From Nocardia araoensis NBRC 100135 (GTDB taxonomy: Bacteria > Actinomycetota > Actinomycetes > Mycobacteriales > Mycobacteriaceae): a stretch of DNA of 46,454 nucleotides. Positions within the stretch are counted from its first letter, which is position 1. Each line of letters begins with the position of its first letter. The DNA is taken from positions 1-46,454 of the forward strand of contig NZ_BAFR01000162.1 of the NCBI RefSeq assembly GCF_000308435.1, read 5' to 3'. Shown here piece after piece: positions 41,900 through 46,454 of the stretch. The notes under the pieces were generated by a model that saw only the letters and a program-made list of their open reading frames with translations, did no database searches and was not told where the DNA came from. A program made the translations under genes and the position numbers.

Positions 41900-42892
41900 G
41901 TGAACGACACTCCCGCCCGACTGCTCAGGCTGCTGTCGCTGCTCCAGACGCCACGGGAATGGCCGGGCAGCGAATTGGCCGAACGCCTCGGCGTCACCGA
42001 CCGAACCGTGCGCCGCGACATCGATCGGCTGCGCGAACTCGGCTATCCGGTGACCGCGACGCTCGGCGCGGCGGGCGGGTACCGCCTGGCGGCGGGTACG
42101 GCGCTGCCGCCGCTGCTGGTCGAGGACGACGAGGCCGTCGCCATTGCGGTCGGGTTGCGGGCGGCAGCCGGGTCGGCGGTGGCCGGGATCGAGGAGGCGT
42201 CGGTCCGGGCGCTGGCGAAGTTGGAACAGGTGCTGCCCGCGAAGTTGCGGCGCAGGGTGCGGGTTCTCGCCGCCGCCGTGCCTCTGCCCACCGTCGATGG
42301 GCCGGTGGCCGACCCCGGCGTGCTCGCCACGCTCGCGGCGACCGTGACCAACCGGGAGCGGGTGCGTTTCGCCTACCGCGACGAGGCGGGCACCGAGACC
42401 GGGCGCAATACCGAGCCGGTCGGCCTCGTGCCCGCCCGGCGGCGTTGGTATCTGGTCGGCTACGACCTCGACCGGGCCGACTGGCGCGTCTACCGGGTCG
42501 ACCGGATCGACCGTCCGCAGCCCACCGCCGCCCGCTTCACGCCGCGTCCGCTACCCGCCGCCGACGCCGCCGCCTATGTCGCGGGCCGCCGCGGCGACTG
42601 GGGCACACCGACGTTCCGGCTTCGTCTGACGATCCATACTTCCGCCGACCGGGTCGCTGGACGGCTGGGTGACGGGCCGGACGAGGTCGTCGCGATCGAT
42701 GCGCGCACTTGCCGGATCGATGCCCGCCGCGACGACGCGCCGGAATGGCTCGCCCATCGGCTCCTCGGGCTGGGCGTCGACTTCGAAGTCCACGAGCCGC
42801 CCGAGCTCATCGCCCACCTGCGCGTCATCGCAGGACGCGCCGAGCGTGCGATCAACTCGTATTCCGAAGACGGCGAAGGTCCTCTTACCTGA
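41900..42892 (+). CDS. YafY-like HTH/WYL-domain transcriptional regulator
   Basis: A 330-residue regulator. N-terminal winged helix (SELAERLGVTDRTVRRDIDRL) followed by a WYL domain (RRRWYLVGYDLDRADWRVYRVDRI) and a WCX-type C-terminal region. WYL proteins are ligand-sensing repressors or activators, often local. The GTG at 41900 has no clear ribosome binding site, so it may be translated from a leaderless mRNA. Divergent from the epoxide hydrolase with the inverted repeat between. Confidence 0.9.
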   Translation: MNDTPARLLRLLSLLQTPREWPGSELAERLGVTDRTVRRDIDRLRELGYPVTATLGAAGGYRLAAGTALPPLLVEDDEAVAIAVGLRAAAGSAVAGIEEASVRALAKLEQVLPAKLRRRVRVLAAAVPLPTVDGPVADPGVLATLAATVTNRERVRFAYRDEAGTETGRNTEPVGLVPARRRWYLVGYDLDRADWRVYRVDRIDRPQPTAARFTPRPLPAADAAAYVAGRRGDWGTPTFRLRLTIHTSADRVAGRLGDGPDEVVAIDARTCRIDARRDDAPEWLAHRLLGLGVDFEVHEPPELIAHLRVIAGRAERAINSYSEDGEGPLT

Positions 42893-43058
42893 TCCCGTCG
42901 ACATCCCTTGCCGGTTACGGCACGATCGCGGTGCACGTTCGCCGACCGTAGGTCCAGCTGGGATCCATCCGACCGAGCCTGCCGAAAGTGTCCGTCTGTG
43001 GCGGCATGTCCTCGCCTGCGTCGACTTCGTCGAATTCTGTCGGGAAGGCGGCTCGAGA

Positions 43059-43982
43059 TCAGCGGGACAACTGGATTCGTAGCAGAGCACCGGATTCCGT
43101 GCCCGCGGTCAATTCGTCCGGACGGCCGGGGACCGCGGCCACCGCGGTGAGCGGTTGACCGTTGAGGACGGCGCAGGTGGCGCCGGTTGCCGGATCGACG
43201 CGAATCAGCCGGCCCGTGAGGGTCGTGACGTAGAGGATGCCGCTGGGATCGGCCAGCAGATCGTCGGCGAAGTCCGGAAGACCGGCCAGCTGCGAGGACA
43301 GGTCGGCGACGGTGCCGCGGGACGCGGGCGCGTCGAGCGGGATGCGGACGATCCGGCCCAGCGGGCCGCCGTTGGCGGTCACATAGAGCGCGCCATCGTG
43401 CACGACTACGCCGTTGGCGGCGGCCGGTCCGGCCGACTGCGCGCCCCACGCGGTGTCGATGGAGGCGTCCGGACGAACCTTGACCACGCCGGACCCGGTC
43501 GCCACGTACAGATTCCCGCTCGGATCGAACGCCGCGCCGTTGGGCATGGTGAAGCCGGAGACGAAGACCTCCGGCTTCGGCACGGCTGCGGCCGGATCGA
43601 ACCGGAGCACGCCGCCGGGACGGACGACGCTGACCGGCGCGTCGCCGTAGACGACATACAGCAGTCCGTCGGGACCGAGCCGGACCGCGCCGGGGAATTC
43701 CACCGGAACGGTCGCGGTGAGCGTGCCCGCGGTGTCGTAGCGCTGCACCTCGTTGCGGTAGAGCCGCGAGACCCACAGGTTGCCCTGCGCGTCGTAGCCC
43801 AGGTTCTCCGCCCAGTCGAGCAACGGCACCGGCGCCGCGACGGCCGTGACCGCCGCCGCGGGGTCGCAGGCGGCGATCGGCGGCGCGGCGCCGGCTCCCG
43901 GCGCGAGCACTCCGGTGACGGCCAGCGCCACGGCGGACACAAGGAAGGCGCCTCGACGGCGGAGGGTTCTCAACGCGGGCAC
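43059..43982 (-). CDS. Secreted SMP-30/NHL-like beta-propeller protein
   Basis: A 307-residue protein with a signal peptide (FLVSAVALAVTGVLAPGAGA, cleaved near residue 32), then repeated blade sequences of the type AFDPSGNLYVATGSG, RLGPDGLLYVVYGD and LADPSGILYVTTLTG. This is the pattern of gluconolactonase/SMP-30-like propellers. Two cysteines near the ends (AACDPA and ATCAVL) could close the propeller. The substrate is unknown. Start GTG at 43982 is weakly supported. Confidence 0.82.
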   Translation of the reverse strand: MPALRTLRRRGAFLVSAVALAVTGVLAPGAGAAPPIAACDPAAAVTAVAAPVPLLDWAENLGYDAQGNLWVSRLYRNEVQRYDTAGTLTATVPVEFPGAVRLGPDGLLYVVYGDAPVSVVRPGGVLRFDPAAAVPKPEVFVSGFTMPNGAAFDPSGNLYVATGSGVVKVRPDASIDTAWGAQSAGPAAANGVVVHDGALYVTANGGPLGRIVRIPLDAPASRGTVADLSSQLAGLPDFADDLLADPSGILYVTTLTGRLIRVDPATGATCAVLNGQPLTAVAAVPGRPDELTAGTESGALLRIQLSR

Positions 43983-44082
43983 CTCGGGCTCGGGTAGGGA
44001 TGAGTCGCCGCGGATCCTAGCTGCTTTCCGGCGCGGAATCGTGCGGTCCCACCCGCGACACGATGTTTGGCACTATCGGTGG

Positions 44083-44796
44083 ATGCCATTCTTCGACGGC
44101 GCGCGCGGCCGGCTGCACTATCGGCGGTGGCCGATGGAGAACTCGCTGTACACCGTGGTCCTGCTGCCCGGAATCGGCCAGCACAGCGGCCACTACCACC
44201 GCTTCGCCCGCGCGTTGCGACCCGCCGGTGAGGTATGGGCGTTGGACACCGCCGGACACGGGTTGAGCGAAGGCGACGCGGAACGTCCTGGCACGCTGGA
44301 CGAGCTGGTGGCGGACGCGGTGCGACTGGTCGAACTGGCTCGTAGCGACCGGCCGCTGATCCTGATGGGCCATTCGCTCGGCGCGGTGACCGCGCTGGGC
44401 ATGCTGGGGGCCGCGGTGCCGGAGTCGGCCGGGACCGCAACGAGTTCGGCGGTGCTGGACCGGAATCACCCACTGCGGCCCGCCCTGCCCTCGGACGCGC
44501 TGGCGGGCCTCGTACTTTCGGGCGTCCCGAAACGCGCGCTGGGAGGCGGTGCGCCGGGCGCGCCGGGAACGCCCCTGCCGCAGCGTCTTCCGGTGCTGGC
44601 GGTGCACGGCGTAGACGACCGGCGCGCGCCGATCGATGCGATCAGGGTCTGGACTAGCCGCCACGAATCGGTAGATTTACGTGAGTACATCGACGCCGGG
44701 CACGACCTGCTGCACGAGCCGGTGCACGCGCGGGTCACTGCCGACATCGCGGATTGGCTGCAGGGTGTCGTCGTGGGGTTGGCACGACATCCGTAA
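44083..44796 (+). CDS. Alpha/beta hydrolase (monoacylglycerol lipase-like)
   Basis: A 237-residue hydrolase. Oxyanion region LLPGIGQHSGHYHRFA, nucleophile elbow GHSLGAV, catalytic Asp in VHGVDDRRAP and His in DAGHDLLHEP. The HSGHYHRFA segment is the monoacylglycerol lipase/lysophospholipase pattern. The ATG has only a weak GGTGG upstream. It is followed after 33 nt by the type VII-like gene pair on the same strand. Confidence 0.9.
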   Translation: MPFFDGARGRLHYRRWPMENSLYTVVLLPGIGQHSGHYHRFARALRPAGEVWALDTAGHGLSEGDAERPGTLDELVADAVRLVELARSDRPLILMGHSLGAVTALGMLGAAVPESAGTATSSAVLDRNHPLRPALPSDALAGLVLSGVPKRALGGGAPGAPGTPLPQRLPVLAVHGVDDRRAPIDAIRVWTSRHESVDLREYIDAGHDLLHEPVHARVTADIADWLQGVVVGLARHP

Positions 44797-44829
44797 CCGC
44801 ACTTCGGACGAGGAAGGGGGACGGCGCAG

Positions 44830-45264
44830 ATGCCATCACAGGAGAACGGGTACGGCGGAGAGCCGCCCGCGGAGGTCACCGCCCCCGGGGTCGACATCGC
44901 CGCGCTGAACCGCGCGGTCGACGACGGCTCGCTGTGGATCGACGGCCTCCTGGTCGCCGACGGCGCGCACGAACGGTGCGCACGACAGTACGAATTGCTC
45001 GCCGATCGGGTCGAGGAGCAGATCCGCGTCCTGAGCGCCGCCACCGCGCTGCCCGGCTTCGGCGGATTCGCCTCCGGCGACGCGCTGCGCGCGGGATTCG
45101 AGCGCAAGGCCGACGGCGCGATCGCGCGACTGAGCGAATACGCCACCGCCGCGCGCGAACTCGCGCAGACCTTCCGCGCCGCGGCCGCCGTCTACCAGCA
45201 GGCCGACCAGGCGCTCGCGCAGGCGGTCGAACGCATCGACGTGACGGGAGCCGCGCATGCGTGA
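44830..45264 (+). CDS. Putative type VII secretion substrate or partner (YxxxD motif)
   Basis: A 144-residue helical-hairpin protein. The turn is at LPGFGGFASGDALRAGF and the C-terminal helix carries YQQAD (YxxxD), the ESX secretion signal usually placed just after the second helix. It lacks a WxG motif, which its downstream partner has (WRG). The ATG is preceded by the purine-rich GAGGAAGGGGGA. It overlaps the next gene by 8 nt. The layout resembles EspC/EspB or PE/PPE pairs, but no named family is certain. Confidence 0.65.
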   Translation: MPSQENGYGGEPPAEVTAPGVDIAALNRAVDDGSLWIDGLLVADGAHERCARQYELLADRVEEQIRVLSAATALPGFGGFASGDALRAGFERKADGAIARLSEYATAARELAQTFRAAAAVYQQADQALAQAVERIDVTGAAHA

Positions 45265-46454
45265 GATGCCCCGCGCCGGTGAGCGGGCCACACACCGGCG
45301 CACCGACCCCGCCTACGCGCCGAACGTCGAGGTGTTCGACAACCTCACGCACGAGGAGGTCCACGCCAAGGTCCAGTTGCTGAACCCGGCCGTGCTCGCG
45401 GGCGGCCAACAGGCATGGAGCGACGCGGCGGCGCACCTCGCCGACGCGGTCTTCCAAGCGCACACCGAGATTCGCGCGGCCATCGCCGACGGCTGGCGCG
45501 GCTCCGCGGCCAAGAGCGCGGACGCGGTGGTGCGCGTGTTCGAACAGAGCGGCCAGGATCTGGCCGACGTGTTCGCGGTCGTCTCGCAGCGCCTCGGACG
45601 AGCGAGCGACGCGGCGGAGACGCTGCGGGCCGCGGTGACCGAGCCGCCCACCGACGCACCGGATCTGGGTGCGGCGCTGCTCGATCCGTCCCGGGCGACC
45701 AGCAATGTCGAGGGGCAGAAGGCGAGCGAGCACGCCCGCCAGGACGTCGTGCGCGCGATGAACGACATCTACGCCGGGGTTTTCGTCCCTACCGGCACCG
45801 ACGTGCCCGCCTTCCCCGACGAATCGGATCAACCGGCCGCCCCGGCGCCCACCGCCACACCGACGAGCAAGATCGTCGGCACCGACCAGGTCGCGTCGGA
45901 CGCGCAGCCCACTTCGCTCGGGACGCACGCGCCGAAGCCGATCCACACGGTGGAGCAGAGCGTTTCGGTGACGTCCGCCGATCCCGCGCCCGCCGCGGAG
46001 ACACCCGCCACTTCCGCCGCCGCTGCCACGCCGACGACCGGTCCCGCGGTCACCAACGAGACACCGGCCCCGACCGCGCCCGGAGTCGCACCCGCCGCGG
46101 CGGCGGCGGCGCTCCCGACGGTCGCGGCCGCGTCCGTCCTCCACACCGCGCCCGCCCCCGGATCGCCGGGCCCGGCGACCGCGCCCGCCGCGGCGACGAG
46201 CGAGCCCATGACACTGCCTGCCGTGCCCGGCGCAGGCAGCCAGGTTCCGTCCGAGGATCAGCGCAAACGCGATGAGCGGCGCAAGAACGACGACAGCTCC
46301 GACGCGGCGGTCACCGGTCTCGGCGCCGGAGCGATGGGCGGTCTGATGGGCGGCGCGGTCGCCGCCGTCGACACCCCGCGCGGGGGGTCGAGCGTGGCCG
46401 CGAACGCACGCTTGGCGCCGATCGATGACGAGGACGACGAGTTCGACCTCGACG
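45257..46454 (+). CDS. WxG-containing type VII-associated protein, Ala/Pro-rich, partial
   Basis: Open to the window edge (399 codons visible, no stop). The N-terminal ~150 residues form a helical domain with W80-R-G, resembling WXG100 or EspB-like folds. Then follow ~180 residues of Ala/Pro/Thr-rich linker and an acidic end (DDEDDEFDLD). The ATG at 45257 has GGGAG 6 nt upstream and overlaps the previous stop. Its neighbour carries YxxxD, so the two may be co-secreted. More type VII genes may lie to the right. Confidence 0.65.
   Translation, partial: MREMPRAGERATHRRTDPAYAPNVEVFDNLTHEEVHAKVQLLNPAVLAGGQQAWSDAAAHLADAVFQAHTEIRAAIADGWRGSAAKSADAVVRVFEQSGQDLADVFAVVSQRLGRASDAAETLRAAVTEPPTDAPDLGAALLDPSRATSNVEGQKASEHARQDVVRAMNDIYAGVFVPTGTDVPAFPDESDQPAAPAPTATPTSKIVGTDQVASDAQPTSLGTHAPKPIHTVEQSVSVTSADPAPAAETPATSAAAATPTTGPAVTNETPAPTAPGVAPAAAAAALPTVAAASVLHTAPAPGSPGPATAPAAATSEPMTLPAVPGAGSQVPSEDQRKRDERRKNDDSSDAAVTGLGAGAMGGLMGGAVAAVDTPRGGSSVAANARLAPIDDEDDEFDLD

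Noticed and set aside
1..46454. CRISPR array, tRNA, rRNA, integrase or transposase
   Set aside because: No regularly spaced repeats, no cloverleaf or rRNA-like sequence and no recombinase motifs were seen on either strand.

Overview
The window is very GC-rich DNA (clearly well above 65% GC) with dense genes, frequent GTG/TTG starts and 4-bp ATGA/GTGA gene overlaps. It carries an ESX/type VII EccB protein, several PknB-type Ser/Thr kinases, paired acyl-CoA dehydrogenases and a CaiB-type CoA transferase. This gene set points to a mycolic-acid actinobacterium, most likely Nocardia or a close relative (inference; no rRNA marker is present). No tRNA, rRNA, CRISPR array or intact insertion sequence was seen.

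Left part (1-4.0 kb): a minus-strand nitrate/sulfonate-type ABC importer (lipoprotein, permease, ATPase) with a ROK-family regulator upstream of it. From 4.05 to 5.0 kb lie three small genes: an FmdB-like zinc ribbon, a SelT/SelW-like thioredoxin-fold protein and a YchJ/SEC-C protein.

The accessory-looking core is 5.2-16.2 kb. On the minus strand an SMC/RecF-like ATPase with a CPxC zinc-hook-like motif is coupled to a small helical protein with a possible HEPN-type RX4H motif. Divergent from it, across a 434-bp spacer with two adjacent inverted repeats, is a tightly overlapping four-gene operon: SWIM zinc-finger/DUF5691-like protein, MoxR AAA ATPase, DUF5682 protein and a VWA (MIDAS) protein. 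The MoxR-VWA architecture resembles NTP-dependent conflict or chaperone systems. A 22-codon mini-ORF links the last two genes by overlapping both, and a 10-codon mini-ORF overlaps the first. This is the best candidate for an incompletely described system.

Middle (16.3-30.5 kb): an AraC regulator divergent from an SRPBCC protein, an MFS exporter, a truncated SRPBCC relic, a 30-residue peptide with a strong ribosome binding site, a PAP2/IPC-synthase-like membrane enzyme and a VOC protein. Next come a MacB/LolCDE-like ABC exporter, an orphan eccB, a catabolic run (TauD-type dioxygenase, CoA transferase, HMG-CoA lyase) and an endonuclease IV.

Right part (30.6-46.45 kb): three tandem Ser/Thr kinases, two of which share a two-cysteine ectodomain ending in the same WWRSAPLN sequence. 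They are followed by a GNAT protein, small envelope proteins, a probable heteromeric acyl-CoA dehydrogenase pair, a secreted protein and an epoxide hydrolase. The epoxide hydrolase is divergent from a WYL regulator, with a perfect 10-bp inverted-repeat operator between them. A secreted beta-propeller, an alpha/beta hydrolase and a pair of type VII secretion-like substrates (YxxxD and WxG motifs) close the window; the last gene runs off the edge.
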